DNA from: Casuarius casuarius
Taxonomy: Eukaryota > Chordata > Aves > Casuariiformes > Casuariidae
Direction: 5' to 3'
Assembly (NCBI GenBank): GCA_003342895.1
Contig: PTFA01000196.1
Location: 1,700,700-1,764,699, forward strand
DNA: 64,000 nt
Position 1 is the first letter of the stretch, and each line of letters begins with the position of its first letter. A program made the position numbers and the translations under genes. Of this stretch, positions 1-56,986 are shown in pieces. The notes below the pieces were generated by a model. That model worked only from the letters and a program-made list of their open reading frames with translations. It was not told the origin of the DNA and ran no database searches.

Positions 1-3000
1 CGTGGTAAAAAAGGAAGCTCAGATACTGTGGTGATATTTATCACTTAAAAGCTAAACTAAAATCGAACATGAAAAATAATTCTTAAGTGTGATTTTTCTC
101 TAGATAGGTAAAAATCTGCATAAATCCCTTTAATCTTATTTTTTAGATTTACAGTTATGGTAGCTTGTGCCTTTTATTCAGTTGTTTGTTTCAGCAGCAA
201 ACCTCTAATTTGTTTTACATGCTGTGCAAGTTTCTATACAACGCTAGTATTGCAGTATTTGAGCACTTTCCATTAAAAGGACTTGTGCAGTAGCTCCCAG
301 TGTTGGAATTTCCTAAACATAGCAGACAATGTACCAGTTTATTACATTGCTATTGCTCAGCTTTGAAAGCAGCAAGGTTTGAATAACTAAGGTCAGCTCC
401 TGTTTGCCAGGGCGTGTGGAATCTCCTGTCTGGCCGGGGCCGGCGGCGCTGCTTACAAGCGGTGCTTTCTCTGCGAGAGTCGAGGATTGGCCAAAAATAC
501 AAAAATAGTTCTGAAATGCACACTGAACGGACAGCTAGTGGAGCTGTACTTCCAGCTCCTCTAGGTTTATTTGATTATTTAACTCTTCAGAATGCTTTGC
601 TGTTTACTCCCAAGCATCGCCTGTCTTTTTTTAGGTTCAGTTTTAACTGACTGTTCTTCAGCACACCTTGTGAAAACATTTGGCCGTTGGCTACCTTCTC
701 TGTGAACCGCGGCGGGGGGGATATATTTTGGGATAGGTGAAGCTGGAGGTGAGGGAGGCTTATACCCTCCATGGGCGCTTGGATTTTTGCATTTTTGGAA
801 GAGGGAGGAAAACAAGCAGCTTTCTGGCCGATTGAACCAGGAGCAGCACTACTTGCTGCGTTTGTGATCTCCGCAAGCCAGCAGTGATCCGGCTCAGATC
901 CATGAGCAGTTCGATAATTTTACTTCTTTTTGAGTTTCTAGAAAAGTGGTGAGTGCAGTGAGCTTGGGGAAGGCAGAGGGTCAGCTTGTTGCTGGATAAA
1001 AGCGGAGAACGCTCTCCGAGAAGCCTTTCGGGACATGTTCCCATCAGCCAGATGGGAGAACCGTTTGTCCCGGTGCTCGGCATCCGGCTCGTGGTGCCTG
1101 CAGCTCCCCAGCCGGGATGCCTCCGCCGCACCGGGTCTGTCGGCTTCGTTCCTGCCTGACGGGCCGGTTCCCTCGGCCCGCGGCGCAGCGCAGCACGCGG
1201 AGGGCGTCGTCTGGGCTGTGTCGAACCCGGCAGTCCTCGAGGTTTTGCTCTCCCCCCTTTCCAGAGGGTTCAGCTCCCAGAAGAACGGGACGATCTCTGT
1301 GGGTTGGGGGGCGGCCTGTGGCCACCCTAGAGCTTCTCGTTGAAACGATGAAAGACTCGGGTGGTTATGCTTAGTGTATAGATGCATCTTGTGGCTTTGA
1401 GCCACAGTAAAAGCCTAGAGCTCTTATTTTTGGAAGTAATTATTATTCTATAGAGTTGAGTTGTAGGGTTTTGGGTTTTCTTGTTTGTTTGTTTTAGTTT
1501 TCAGTTTTCTTAAGGTTAGCTGCATACATTCAAATAACTCCAGACAGTACTTTATACTGCGGTATAGCAATTGGTCCCGGGAGCCACCTTAGCTTGCTGT
1601 ATTTTACCTGCCTACTCAGTAAGCAGATATTAAGAACCAGGAAGGTGAATTTTATATTACCAGATAGTTTTAGCAGCATCAGTGACTTGTACATTGAATT
1701 TTAACATTTGTTGAGTTTTTTGTCCTGCTGTTGTTTCTCCTTTCCCAAAGAAATCACTGGCCTAAAGGCAGGATTTTATTATGTGTTTTGATAATTTTAA
1801 TTAATAATGTGTACAAATTCTTTTTTGATTTTTGACTTTGATAGAAAATATTCTCCTATGTGATGAGACACCCAAGTCTTTCAGTAAGAAATAACTTGAG
1901 GGAAAGCCTCCCTACCTTGGCTCCTTCCCAGTTTGCGTATGACTGGGAATTATTTTTTCCTTTTGCAAAACTTCTGTAGGTGTGCTGAAGTCTTTCTGTT
2001 TGTCACCAGCTGGTCAGTGCTGCTGCTGCTCCCACCGGTTACTCCTCTTGGATTGAATTTTGTGCCATCCTTGTTAGAAGCTGTAGCGAAGTCATAGTGA
2101 AGTTGACAGCTGCTCAGCCCAGGCAGTTTGTTAAATTCGGAGTAACACGCACATGTGTTCTGATTTTAATTTTCACTAAAAAAAATTAGCCATGTTACAA
2201 GGAACAGATTTCTTCGAGGTTTTTCCTTCTGCCCTGCTCCCCATGCTTTCAAGTTAAGAGGCATAAACAGTCTGCCTAAATGCTGCTGAGCAAAACGCGG
2301 TAACTTGTTCAAATTTTCAGCCTCTGCGGAAAGACCTATATAATGGGGTCTGCCCTGCCATACACCTGCTTCCTTGGTAATACCTATCTTAATTATTTAA
2401 AATAAGTAATAGAAGAACTTCCTTAAACTGCATTTGTTGCTCTCCTCATTTTTATCCCATGGTTGGGATGTGCAGCAAGGCAGCTTTTTGGCTGACTTCC
2501 ATTTTGGCTGCAGTTTTTCATGGGGCAAAGAGGTTGCTGCTAGTTGGTCATCAGATTTTCTTTGCCACTTTAAAAAAAAATACATCCTTGATTTTTGATG
2601 CACTGCATGCATTAGCTTTTTCTTCCAGAAAGCCATTTATGAAACAGCTTGTATATAGTGCCAAGAAATCCTGTTGGGCAATATCATTGCTCTGAATCCT
2701 GTCTTAGTGTTGCCAGATTTATTTTTTTTATTGCAGTTAAGCAAATTTTTGAATAATCATGAAGACGTTTGCATACAATTTATTTTTAACCCACACAGCA
2801 TGGTATGCGTAAAATTGTGAGGAGTCAGACAATCGCAAATACTAAATGTCTGCCTGTACCTCAGTTTTGTAAGGTTTGATTGCTGGATGATTTCTTGAAG
2901 CTGTGATATGGTGATTTTGTAGTTTACGCAGAGTGGCACAAGATTAAAGGTCTCGTGCTTTCAGCTCCTGGGGGGCTCCCCTGTCTGTGTTTGGTTAGAG

Positions 3001-3962
3001 CTCTGCTCGTCTTGTTTTGCACCCCTGTATCGCCAGCCGGGCTTCCCTTTCTGCAGGGATTCTCCCTTAGGTCTCGAGTCCCGTGAAGTTTGGTTTGAAA
3101 GGGCTGTTGCTTGGGCTTGCGTGGTGCTACGCAGGCCCAGTGCTCCAGACTTCATTTTTGATTTCCTCCCCGTGCTTAGAATTAAAACTTGTTTCCAATC
3201 CAAGCTTTTTTCTTTCTGTTCCTGGTTTTGCTGGTGTCTGGATTCATATTATTCTGTTTACCTGCTAATTCGTGCTGGATGCAATTGTTCGCTTTGCCAG
3301 TTCTTTCTCCGGGTTATTGGTTCTACTAAATGAATTGTCTCCATATTTAAGGCAGGGAGGTTTCCAGCCTTTACAATATAGTACAAAACCTCTCTAATCT
3401 GAGAAGAATGCTTAGAGCAATAATGCGGTAAATTATTTCTGTCAGTAAAGTCTGAGCAAGAGCATAGGTCGTACTCTTTCGTGTATATATTTCCAGGTTT
3501 TTCTTCTCTTCCGGAGTACTACCATTTCCTATCTTCCCCTCCCTGCAACCATTCTGAATTACTCCCTCTAATCCACTGGCATTAATTGCACAATCCGAGA
3601 TGAGGTAGGTGTGTCACTGGCAACTATCTAAAGAAAACAGACTCTGTTGCATAGACACATCTTACTTTTGTAAATGCCAAGTGACGTCTAAAGACTGGTG
3701 TTACCGCTCCAGTCGTGATAGAAGTAATACCCAGAAACTCAAGATGGCAGAAAAAAATTATGAAATAGTCTTATTTTGTAATCATATATCAGGGAGCATT
3801 CCCAACAGTATATTTCCTAACACTTGCAGCCTGCTTTATTGAAAAGAACCTAGCCATATATTCTGAACGCTGCTGTATATTGTGGTATGATTGGAAAAAT
3901 GTGTGTATTTAGAAAACTAAAGCAATTACCTTAAAAAATAATAATTGTTCTCTGCCTTCCAG
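1..3962 (+). other. INSR: INSR intron 1, 3' part
   Basis: No coding exon recognised. Mostly AT-rich single-copy-looking DNA. A CpG-dense stretch lies at about 1030-1330. Short open frames here have no splice context or recognisable domain. The end is a normal branch/pyrimidine region before exon 2 (gttctctgccttccag). Confidence 0.8.
1030..1330. promoter_or_regulatory. CpG-dense segment in intron 1
   Basis: Locally high GC with many CpG (for example cggcccgcggcgcagcgcag) in otherwise AT-rich intron. It may be a regulatory island or a minor promoter; no TATA box or initiator was identified. Confidence 0.3.
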
Positions 3963-47313
<43,351 letters not shown>

Positions 47314-47817
47314 CGCTTCCTGTTTGGCCCAAGGGTTGTGTCTGCTTTTTCCCCTTCACAAATCTCAGGACTCTTCTTATTGCTGCCACAGTGTATGACA
47401 CACATCTACAGACTCTTCAGATTTTTAATCATCTTATGATTAATACTTTTTTTTTTTGCCAAGTTGACTGGTTGTCAGTGGACTTATCTGTGAACATAAA
47501 TGGAAAAGGTTTCCATGGCTGCTGGCCCTTCTGTAACCATGGTTTCAAAACAGGAAGTGACCTTTTAAGTTAAACTAAAGGAGGAGCATCCACGTTTGCC
47601 AACGAAAGAAGTGAAATTTGCTGGTATCTGAGCTACAGTATAACGGTGCGGAACAAAACTTCTGCAGGACAAAAGCATTTTCAGTAGAATTCCAGGCTTT
47701 CAGGCATACTCGTCACTACAGCTGAAGGATTGAACACCCATCGATGAGACGCGCCATATCCTCAGATTGACCAATAGCTGCTGCTTTCATACTTTTTAAA
47801 TGGGTTAAATCCCAGGG

Positions 47818-47878
47818 GTGCGTGCGTGTGTGTGTGTGTGCGCGTGTGTGCAGTATATATATGTGGGGTGTATATGTA
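47818..47878 (+). repeat. GT/TA simple repeat in the 3' UTR
   Basis: Imperfect GT run (gtgcgtgcgtgtgtgtgt and onward) followed by short TA runs, 0.5 kb after the stop codon. Confidence 0.85.
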
Positions 47879-50800
47879 TATCAAAATATACACTTCTTTT
47901 TGTACATAAGTTTTGTATGTTCTCACAGAAGCTTTCCTCTTCTCAGAAGTGTGTACTTATCTTTTCCCCATTTCCCTGGAGTGACTGAATCCTAAACAGA
48001 TTATTTTTATACTAAGGACTCTTGGGAGTAGGTTTTCTCTCATTAACAAATGAGGAAAATGTGCTGGGAGCCAAAGGAGCAGAAATCTGAGATTTATGGG
48101 TACTTTCAAGACCAAACGAAGTAGGAGTCCCCTGACCTGAGATACTGAGTTTTCTGTTCTTACAGCATTGAGTATATATATTGTTTGTTGTAACATATTT
48201 AAAATGTCTTTAGTTTAAATTTAAACTTCATATAAATTATTGACTGTTTATGATCCTTTCTGGGAGGGTAGAATTTGGGGGATTGTTTGGTCTTAAAGTG
48301 GTCCAAAGATTTCAGAATGAACTAATTTTAGCTGATTACCCTTTTAGGAGCTATGGAGCACATGTTAAGTTTATACTTGACAAGGCTTTATAATACAGTT
48401 TCATGATTTATATAATGCAGTCAGCTGGCTCCAGTTGAAGCCCTGAGATAAAGTAGTTGGGACTCGACTTGACTGTTGGGGGCTGAAGGACACCGGGATG
48501 TCCCTGTCCTGAGTCCTGCTACTTCTTTACCACAACTCCCTTGCTTTGCCTTCTGCGCGCGTTGTGCTGCAGAAGACACTGGCAAGGGGAAGAGCAAGGA
48601 CTCTACCAAAAAGAGACACTAAGCCAATCTAAGGGGGGAGAGCACGAGGCTCTTGGCTCTGTACATGAAGCAGAAGCTGAACGTGACTGTGGTTAGCTAC
48701 CCGCTGCCTGTCTGCTGCTGCTCGGGCGTCTGGCCTAGCGCTGCCTGCGGGCCTTCNATGCTTTCCTGAGATACCTGCGCTGTGCCCTGCGCCTTTCCCA
48801 GGGCACGTGTGTTAGCCGCTGCTTTCAGCTCTTCAGGATGTTAACTTTCTGTCTTTTGGACTGTGCTTTGTTTTGCTGCTGTTTGCATAAAAGACAGAGC
48901 TGATCAGCACAAGATGTTAGAAAATTGTGAAACTAAATGTGTCTCACAGCGATGAGGGAGTGTGCTGGCAGGGAGAGGTGCTAAAGCAAGAAATGAACAC
49001 TATTATAGATATTGCAGGCCATTGTAGTACAGGAGGGGATTTTAAAAGGGGAGAGAGTGCTCAATTCTCCACTTCTCTTGGAGAAGTCCAGTGAAAAAGA
49101 GCATGCCTACTTATTCTCTCTTNTGGGTGAAAATGAGGTTTTTCCGATTTGGTGAGAGTGGGGACACTACACAAAACTGACGTGTGGCTTTTTATTCCAG
49201 CCCAGGCAGGGCCGCTTCTTTCTCCCTGTAACTGAATGAAACAGGGCTGGAGTTCGTAGGGAAGCACCTCTCAGCTCCTGCTCCACTCGAGCCAAACCGT
49301 AGTTAAACCTGCTAGGACAACATCTGTGGAGGGTTATGGACTCTGCACCACCAGGACTTGTCAGCCCTTTGGGCTTGTTGAATCTGGTCTGTTTGAACCG
49401 AGGTGAAAAGTACAGAAAGACTGCTCGCAAAGTTAGATGGAAAATAGGCAGTATGAACATGGGGTAAGAACCTTCAATTTCTAAAGGCCTCGTTTACATT
49501 TCTTCTGCTTTACAAAGTAGTAACTGTTTAGCAGCTCTATGCTACACTGCAGGAAAGAAGACATATTCTCACACTTTTCTAAGGAAGAGAAGCTTTTCTT
49601 ACTAGAAATTTTTTATTTATTTTAATATATAAAACACTGTAAAAAAAACAATTTGTTTTCTTAAACACACAGAACATGTAAATTTGTATTGGTAAAAACT
49701 TGGCAGGTGGATATGGTGGGATTATTTTCATTCTGTNCTGGTGCAGTCTACCTCAGTGTTTCTTAAGGATATTTTTAATACTGCGCACCTCTAAACTTGT
49801 TTAAATATTCTGGTCTGGACCTATTGTGGATCAGGGAAAATCAATATCAGCTGATTCCAATACTAGGGACCATTCACTGAAGGGAATGGGTAAGAACAGC
49901 TAGTCACCATTTATCACTAACCTGAGCAGTAGTGACCAAAGGAACCTATTTACAGTTTCGCATGCACAATAGCCAATTTGGATCTGATATCCTCTTAGTT
50001 CTGTTGTGATTTAAAAACAAGCCATTTAAATATTTGGACTTTGTAAATTAATGACCTAAAAGGAATAGACAGCTTCCTTCTGGAGCTGTATCTGCCAGTG
50101 TGGACCAGTGACTGTGACTAGCCCTTGTTGTTCTGGTTGAATTTGGCTCTCTGTCACATGCCTTTGTCACTGCACAGGTAATCTGGAGTAATGCCAGGAG
50201 GGTGTGACCTTCTGNAGTAAACCTTTCCCACACCTCATTGTTTTGGTAAGATTTTAAATTGCAGCAATCATAACTGTAGGAATAGATGATCTATTACATA
50301 AACAAACATTGGAACCTTGTATTGGGTCAGGCTTTTAAATTCACTCGATATTGGTTGGCCCTCTGAGTTCACATGATTTGCAACACTCAGATCACCGAAC
50401 AAGGGAATATGTGTTTTGCTTTGTGGACAGGCAGTCCATTCACGTGGCTCATGTTGTCATCTTCACTCTGCACCAAACTGAGCAGTTGTTTATACCCAGT
50501 ACAGTGCGTAAAGATTTCTCCGGTCACCTTTCTATATTGTGCCAAGGATAAGGAAAGACGTATGGTACTAGTGGTAAGAATATCATTTTTCCCGACAGCT
50601 AGTCCCTTTAAAAATAAAAAATAACACTAGTGGTTGCCACTCATGGCTGTTAAAGATTACACTTACCTAGCTATAGAATTAGGAAGAGTAAATGACGACC
50701 TTCTGTAAAGCCCAACTCTCACTTCTGGAAAATCCTTTACTTTCAGCCCACAGTTGACACTTTGGTCTCTATTGTTGGAAGATCTTTACCCTGGGGATGC

Positions 50801-52072
50801 AGAAGTCCCTCGCTTGGATCTTGCTGATACCTGTTCAGAGATGACAGGGGTTGTGTGTAAGTCGAGATTGCATTTGTTAGATGAAACCTTCTCTATATGA
50901 GGTGTTACTCAGAATTCATTTCCAGGAAGGGGTGTTATGCAACAGGTGGCTGAGCCTTCATCTGGGGAGCTGCCGCTCTTCAGCTGGGTGAGATCCCTAT
51001 CGGGGTGAGACTGTCACAGCTGCAGCAGAAGCACAAGCACATGCTATTAAGTGATAAGTGGAGCCAAATGGTAGTGCAGGAAACCAGGTGAAGTGGCTGG
51101 AGGAGGGCAGCTCTGACCAGCAGGTGGGAAGCTCTTTTTTTTCTTGAGATTGCATTTGCTGTGGGGCTGGATCCTGCCCTTTGCAGAAGGGCAGCTGAGA
51201 AGTTCCCACTTGCATCGCAGGGCAGAGCCTCGAATGTGTTTAGGAGGAGTCATCGCCTCCTGTGTGTGGTTCAGGGACAGCGAGGGGCACCACCAAATAG
51301 CCAGAGCTTCACTATCTCTAAAGCTAGTAAAGCAGGAAGCACAAGAAATAGCTTTCTATGCTCTGCTGTGTTTCTATTGAGCAAATATTTGAAGCGTGAG
51401 ACTGGAGAGGTTTCTGAGAAACGTTTGCACGTTAAATTCAATCGCCACTTCCTGAATGCCTCTTGCAAATCTGGTACTTCTCTTGCAGTACAGTGCAGCA
51501 TTGCAAAGCTTGTCTGTTAGGTTAAAAACATGTCTTTCTTGGCTGCTTGTAAATACTCTGTGTTGTAAAATAGAAGAGCTAATCAACATAAACTCTGTGC
51601 CAGCACAGGGTCAGAACCGTGATAGGAAATAGACCAAGCTGCAACAATGCTATTTTACATTGACAGTAAAGCAGCTGTGTTGGTATGAAGAGGCTGCTCT
51701 TAGGTTGCTAAAGGGTACTCTTAATTTATGGGTAGTATATCTCTCTCCTCCTAAATTTGTATTATAGTAATGGGACACTTTGCTTAATTTTAGTATGTTG
51801 CATATAATGTTGGTATCTCTTTGGAAAAATCTCAAAGTTGCTTATTGTGTTATTGACCTAAATATATGATGAAGGCAAATAGGAAAAGACGGGAGCAAGA
51901 AGAGTACTGTGTCAGTTATCCTTGAGTCTCCCTGTTTAGGGAGGGAGAGAGGCAATCAAGTTCCCTCTTAATGTCACTGTGATAGGAAGACGGACCCTGA
52001 GATGCTCCGGGCCCCTCACTGCTAGCAGTGATTCCTGATCTCAAGACTGGAACCTTGTTTTACAAGTCAGAA

Positions 52073-52078
52073 AATAAA
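52073..52078 (+). terminator. Alternative poly(A) signal AATAAA
   Basis: AATAAA in the INSR 3' region, followed by tatctttgtgcc and later tgtgctagg. Its downstream element is weaker than that at 52824. Confidence 0.35.
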
Positions 52079-52823
52079 CCAGTATCTTTGTGCCATAAAA
52101 CCTTAGTCTACAGGCTGTGCTAGGTGCTCCCGTGATCCATGTGAGATTGGTTCAGAGACTGTGGAGTAACAGCAGAGTGAACAAGAAACTGCAGAAAACC
52201 CTCTGATCCTCTCGCTCTGTCCTAGCCTCCCTCGAAGCTGCCTCACCTGACTTCTCGTGGGAAGACTTGCAGGCCGGGCGGGCTTGGCGTGTCAGGAGCT
52301 CGCTCCCCTCCGCAGAGCGGCTGATGCCCCTCGTAGTTTCCTGTGCGTGTTTTCCAGGGAAAGGAGCTGTCGAATGGATTGGAATCAAGAAATAGTAACT
52401 TCAGAAATGCATACAATTCAAAATAAGATTAGTTAATGTTTGTATGAACTTAATTAAATTTGGCCTTTTTATTACCTTCTGCTTGGCTCTGTGTTAACTC
52501 TGCTTTGGATACTGTATGTGACTGTTGGTGTAAGAGCATTAACATGCTCCAACCTGTTCTGTTTTGGCTTGCCTTGTTATGGACATCACAAGAGTGAAGC
52601 CAGTAGTTAAATTGACTTTTGGAGGAATCGGACTATTCAAAAGCAATCATAAAGCTACCATTTTTATTAAATCTGCTGTCATTAACTGTGCATTTCTTTT
52701 TAAAATTAAATTGCTTGTCCTTTTCAAAAGTAAGCACTTATTCTTGCAGTTTCAGCAAATCAACTGCAGCACAATGCAAGCTATAAGGGGACAGGTAGAG
52801 AAATGACTTTTTAAATATTGTAT

Positions 52824-52829
52824 AATAAA
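52824..52829 (+). terminator. Poly(A) signal AATAAA, best candidate for INSR
   Basis: AATAAA followed about 20-45 bases later by gtgttgggttttgttttg, a GT/T-rich downstream element, which is the standard layout of a vertebrate cleavage and polyadenylation site. It lies 5.5 kb after the stop codon. Confidence 0.6.
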
Positions 52830-53347
52830 GTTAGTATCAACTCCTACAGTGTTGGGTTTTGTTTTGTTTTTGCCAACATATTTGAATCAGCAAGAAATAA
52901 TGTTTTTGGTAGTCATTGTGTTCTGAGTACATTGTTCCAGCTGATGGTACTAAACGGCTCCTTCTGCTCAGTGCAGATGGTCGCTGCGAGCCCGGTCTGG
53001 CCNGGGCAGGGGTCCCTGGCGTAATTCTGCTGAAGGAGCCATCAGCGGGGTTTAAATGTGGGCAGATGTGGGCTCACTTAGGTGGATCCCAGCCAGTGTT
53101 GAGATCCAGTGTCCCCAGTATGGCTCTGACTTTGTGTTACCAAGACTTGAGTTTTTAGTACTATCAANGGAAAACGCAGCTTGAGCTCGGGATGGGATTA
53201 CCTAAGAAGTANGAGTACCATAGCTGGCTGGTTACCAAAGCTCTTCTGTTAAACCTGAATTTGCGTAGCAGCACCTGGTAACACTTCAGGCATCTTCATT
53301 TCTGAATACTTACCCCATAACCGAGTCCCATGAAAAATGATGGAGGG

Positions 53348-53409
53348 GTTTTGTTTTTTGTTTGGTTGTTTTTTGCTTTTGGTTTTTTGTTTTTTGTTTT
53401 TTGTTTTTG
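53348..53409 (+). repeat. T-rich (TTTTTTG)n simple repeat
   Basis: Irregular repeats of T4-7 separated by G or GG. No larger element recognised. Confidence 0.85.
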
Positions 53410-53627
53410 AAATGCCACTTTTAAATTTGAAAAGTTAGAACCTTATTTAGAAAGAAAAGCTTTACCTTTTTGCTTTAGTTGGACAACGATTATTTTCTTC
53501 AAGAATCAAAACAGTGGTTTGTGTTTGAGGAACTCCGTGGATGNGGGTACTGGGCATCGGTTTTACCAAACACAGCCAAGAGCAAATGTTGTTCTGCTTG
53601 CACCTTAAATAAACTAAAGACAGTTTC

Positions 53628-53633
53628 AGTTAC
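53628..53633 (+). terminator. Alternative distal poly(A) signal AATAAA
   Basis: AATAAA followed by tgttctgtgaagtcttc and a T8 run within 40 bases. Possible distal INSR 3' end. Confidence 0.35.
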
Positions 53634-53784
53634 ATGTTAAGTGATGTTCTGTGAAGTCTTCATTTTTTTTCGTTTTCTGTTTAATCTTGCTGCTCCTGCC
53701 TTTCTCTCTGCGTGTAAAAGGTTCCAGAATACAGATGGTAGTGCAGATACCTCTTGATTGAATTAAAGGATCAAATGTGCCATG

Positions 53785-53789
<5 letters not shown>

Positions 53790-53819
<30 letters not shown>

Positions 53820-53835
53820 AAAAAAAATTTTTTTT
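53790..53835 (+). repeat. Poly(A) tract followed by A/T run
   Basis: Twenty-eight A, then GG, A8 and T8. No retroposed body is evident upstream. Confidence 0.9.
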
Positions 53836-53956
53836 CAATGTTTTCATATATAAGAGCCAAGCAGTGACATGTACAGAAAATACCTTTGAATATTAAGAAA
53901 AAAATCTTGCTGTGTGTCAGAATATTGAACAATTAACTCTTTATATAAAAATTCTG

Positions 53957-53962
53957 AATAAA
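53957..53962 (+). terminator. Alternative distal poly(A) signal AATAAA
   Basis: AATAAA followed by ctgttcactttgtctgctgt, a T/GT-rich element about 20 bases on. This is the last good signal before composition becomes GC-rich. Confidence 0.35.
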
Positions 53963-54369
53963 TTATCCCAGAATAACTCTGTTCACTTTGTCTGCTGTCT
54001 GCGCAGCCCTGGATGCTGNTTTACCACAGAGAAAGCATCTTGGAATAAGCAATGCTTTCAGTTACAAAATGAATGGTGTTAAGAAAAAAAAAAAATACCA
54101 ATCTGCCGCTGATAGACTTGTGGTTTGAAGCCTGTTTAACTCCTCTGCGACCTGGCTTGTGCGATCTGTCCAGGGCCGTGTCCTGACGGTACCGTTTTCG
54201 GTAGCGTGAAGCCGTGGAGTAAACCTTGGTGTGGGGATTCCTTCTGCATGAAGGGTCTAGAGCTGCTTTTCTGTAATGCAATTCTTTTATTTCCCTGTGC
54301 ACAGCCTTGGGTTTTCCTCACTTCTAGCAGGACAAATTTCTGCACAGGTGGTTAAAACATTAAAGATTT

Positions 54370-54389
54370 AAAAAAAAAAAAAAAAAAAA
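54370..54389 (+). repeat. Poly(A) tract, 20 bases
   Basis: A20 preceded by acattaaagattt. It could be an old retroposon tail, but nothing upstream is recognisable. Confidence 0.85.
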
Positions 54390-56909
54390 GTGTCCAGGGG
54401 ACCTGCTTCATCCCTGGGTCGGAGCAGCTGCAACCGGATTTGCACTGGGAACCATCTTGCCTCACGTTCTGCATCAGGCAGCTCTCGAGAGGTAAAATCA
54501 TTCGTTCTTCTAACTTTAATCTTGGGGGGTGTTTTCTTGGAGGGTGGTTTTTGGTTTTCTGAGAGGTGAGATTTCCTTCCTGATCAGCTGCAGCAACAAG
54601 CTGGGGGACTCGCTGTTGCTATTTTTCACCTAGGTGTGTTTCGCCATTCAGGCGCAATGCCNCGCTTTGCTCCTGTTGAGCAAAATCNCCCGATGTCNCG
54701 TTGGTCCTCGGCAGGGCCTGCNGCCGCCAGCCCTTCCCCAGCCGCGTCCCGTGCTGGGGCTGTGGCCGACGCCAGCTCTTCGTGGTGGTTGATGGCACGG
54801 TGTGATTTTTATGGCAATGCAGCTGGTGGAATTAANGGCTGTAGCTTCGTGTTTCCTTCCCAGGCCCTGCTTTGTGGGCTAACTCGGCCCATGCCCCCAC
54901 TTGGGCTCTTCACCAGCCCTCTGCTCGCGGAGGGTCTTTCCCCGCCAGCCTGAAGGTGCGAGAGGNGCTCTGTGGTCACCGAGCGGGTCTGGTTCCCCTG
55001 CCATGACCACGAGCTGGGGGCTGTTCAGCGGCTGGGTCCCTCTCCAGGAAAGCTGGCTGCACCTGGGCACAGGACCAGCTTTGGGGACAGCTGCTGCTGC
55101 CACCAGCCTCTCCCAGGCCCAAGGTGCAGGAGGAGCCAAGAATGTCTTTGATGCTTGTGCAATAAATTGCNATAAATGTGACTTAATGCAACTTTCTTTT
55201 TCTGCAAAAGTGCTCCTTTTCCTGAGGAGCTGGAGATGAACCCTTGCTCTATGCACTGCTTGCCCCATCCCTGCCAGACCCCGCGAGGACTGCTCCAGCC
55301 GCGGCCTCAGCCGGGGCCGGGATGGCCCGGGAAGGCAACGAGCAGCATGTTGCTGGTTACTAGAAAACGCGCTGTGCTGAGGCCATCTAGTGCCTCCGAG
55401 AACAACAAGTGCGAGAGGCAGCTGCAGCCCGCGGTGCTCTCGCCGTGCCCCCGGCGCCTGCGGCTCGGGCAGCCGCACAAGCAGCTCAGCAGAACTTCGG
55501 CGCTTTCTGGGCCCATCTGGATTTCTGTTACCATAAGAGAGCAATGAAAAACAAACATTTTAAAATGTTTTGGAATTGCAGCTGCTGACACAGGCTTGTT
55601 CTCTGGGGTTCCTAGAATGCAAAATTTTGCAAAGCCACAAAACTTGAGCTTGCTGTCACAGGAGGTTTGTCGCCTGCTAAGGTCTCATGTCAGGGATNCC
55701 GGGGAGAGGCAGCTGAGGCTTGTCCAGCCCTTGGGCTATTNGCCCTCGTTGCTGAGCTATGCTGCCCACACAGCTCAGCATCAGCAGTCCCAGAACCAGA
55801 TCAGACACCGGGCAGAAGGAGAAGGTCTCAGAAGGTCTCTTCCTTGTCTGAACTGAGGCCAGTTCCCCCATCCCTTCCGCTAGGGCAGCTGCCTGGTTTA
55901 GGCAGTGCCCTGATCTCTGATCCTTATCGAGCTCTTGTGGGCTTCAGAGAAATTAAGCCTTGATTCCTCTTCGCTCTTGTGGTTTCCTGGAGCACTGGGT
56001 AATTGCTGTTCCAAGTGCTGCCAAAGCTGCCGTCTCTGAGTAATTGGAGTGTGAGCGGATCTTGTTCCGATTAAGGCTCGGCCGGGGCTGGTGTGCTCGG
56101 GGCAGGGAGATGAGGTATGTGCACGTATCGGCCCTGGGCTGTCGGGAAGCAGCGAATGCCTGTGCCTAGGAACCGGAGCGCAGCGGCGTCCGGGGGCTCT
56201 GCCTGCCGGACGACGGGAAGGGCAGGGGGATCACGGCCTCATCCCTCTTCCCCGCTTGCTGTGGGAGCCGATGTGCCCGTTGGTCGGTCTCCCAGCCGCA
56301 TGGATGAATTTAGACGAGAGAGGCGTTTCTGTGCTTTGCTGTTGCATCATGCCGTGTCCTGTGCGAGACAGACCTGGGCTTCGAGGTCTCCGTCGCTGTC
56401 TTCCGTGCAGTTCCTCAAGCTGCTCCGTGTCAACCCACGCTGAGCATCGGCAGCTCCCGAAGACCAAGGAAGCGTTCGCAGGCCTCGCTGCCTCTGGCGT
56501 GAGGCTAGTGAGGGATGGTGCAACGAGCCCCGGTGCGGGGAAGGCTCTCGCGGCGCACACAAAGCGGTTTTTCTTTGAACGGAACAGGAAGCAGTTTGTG
56601 GCAACCGCTGGCCTCGCGTCCATCCCTGCTTCAGCGGCTCTCCGGGCTCCCGAGCGGGCGTTTCGGGCTGTGCAGCCCCGAGGCGGCTCTGTTTGACCCC
56701 CCTGGAGCCGCGACCCCCGCGAGGGAGGGAGGGAGCNTAGGGGGAACCCCGATCCCTCCGTCGAAGGAGCTGCAGGATGGGAGAGGCGGGTTTGTTTGTG
56801 CCTTCAGAAAGGGGAAGTGGTGAGACGGCTGAGCCGGAGGTCCCCGCAAGCAAACCGCCCACACGGCTGCTGCTTCCCCGATGAGTCTCTGCTCCTCGCT
56901 TCGTTCCAG

Positions 56910-56986
56910 CATCTGGAGAAGAAGTGGGACCGTCGGGTGCAAGTGCGCTTGGAAGACTTGCTGGGGAGATGCTGCCAGGCTTCGGG
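56910..56986 (+). other. Exon-like segment, unidentified
   Basis: 77 bp between a good acceptor (ctcctcgcttcgttccag) and a consensus donor (gtaagt). In the open frame it reads HLEKKWDRRVQVRLEDLL then GRCCQAS. The protein is not recognised and no neighbouring exon was found in compatible phase. It could be a noncoding-RNA exon or chance. Confidence 0.25.

Larger units (their letters stand above)
47314..52850 (+). other. INSR: INSR 3' untranslated region (end inferred)
   Basis: Noncoding sequence follows the INSR stop without a recognisable new gene. The long 3' UTR is inferred from the first AATAAA that also has a strong GT-rich downstream element (52824). It has AT-rich stretches with ATTTA motifs and a short GT/TA repeat near 47818-47880. 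Human INSR also has a multi-kilobase 3' UTR. The true end could be earlier (52073) or later (53628, 53957). Confidence 0.6.
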
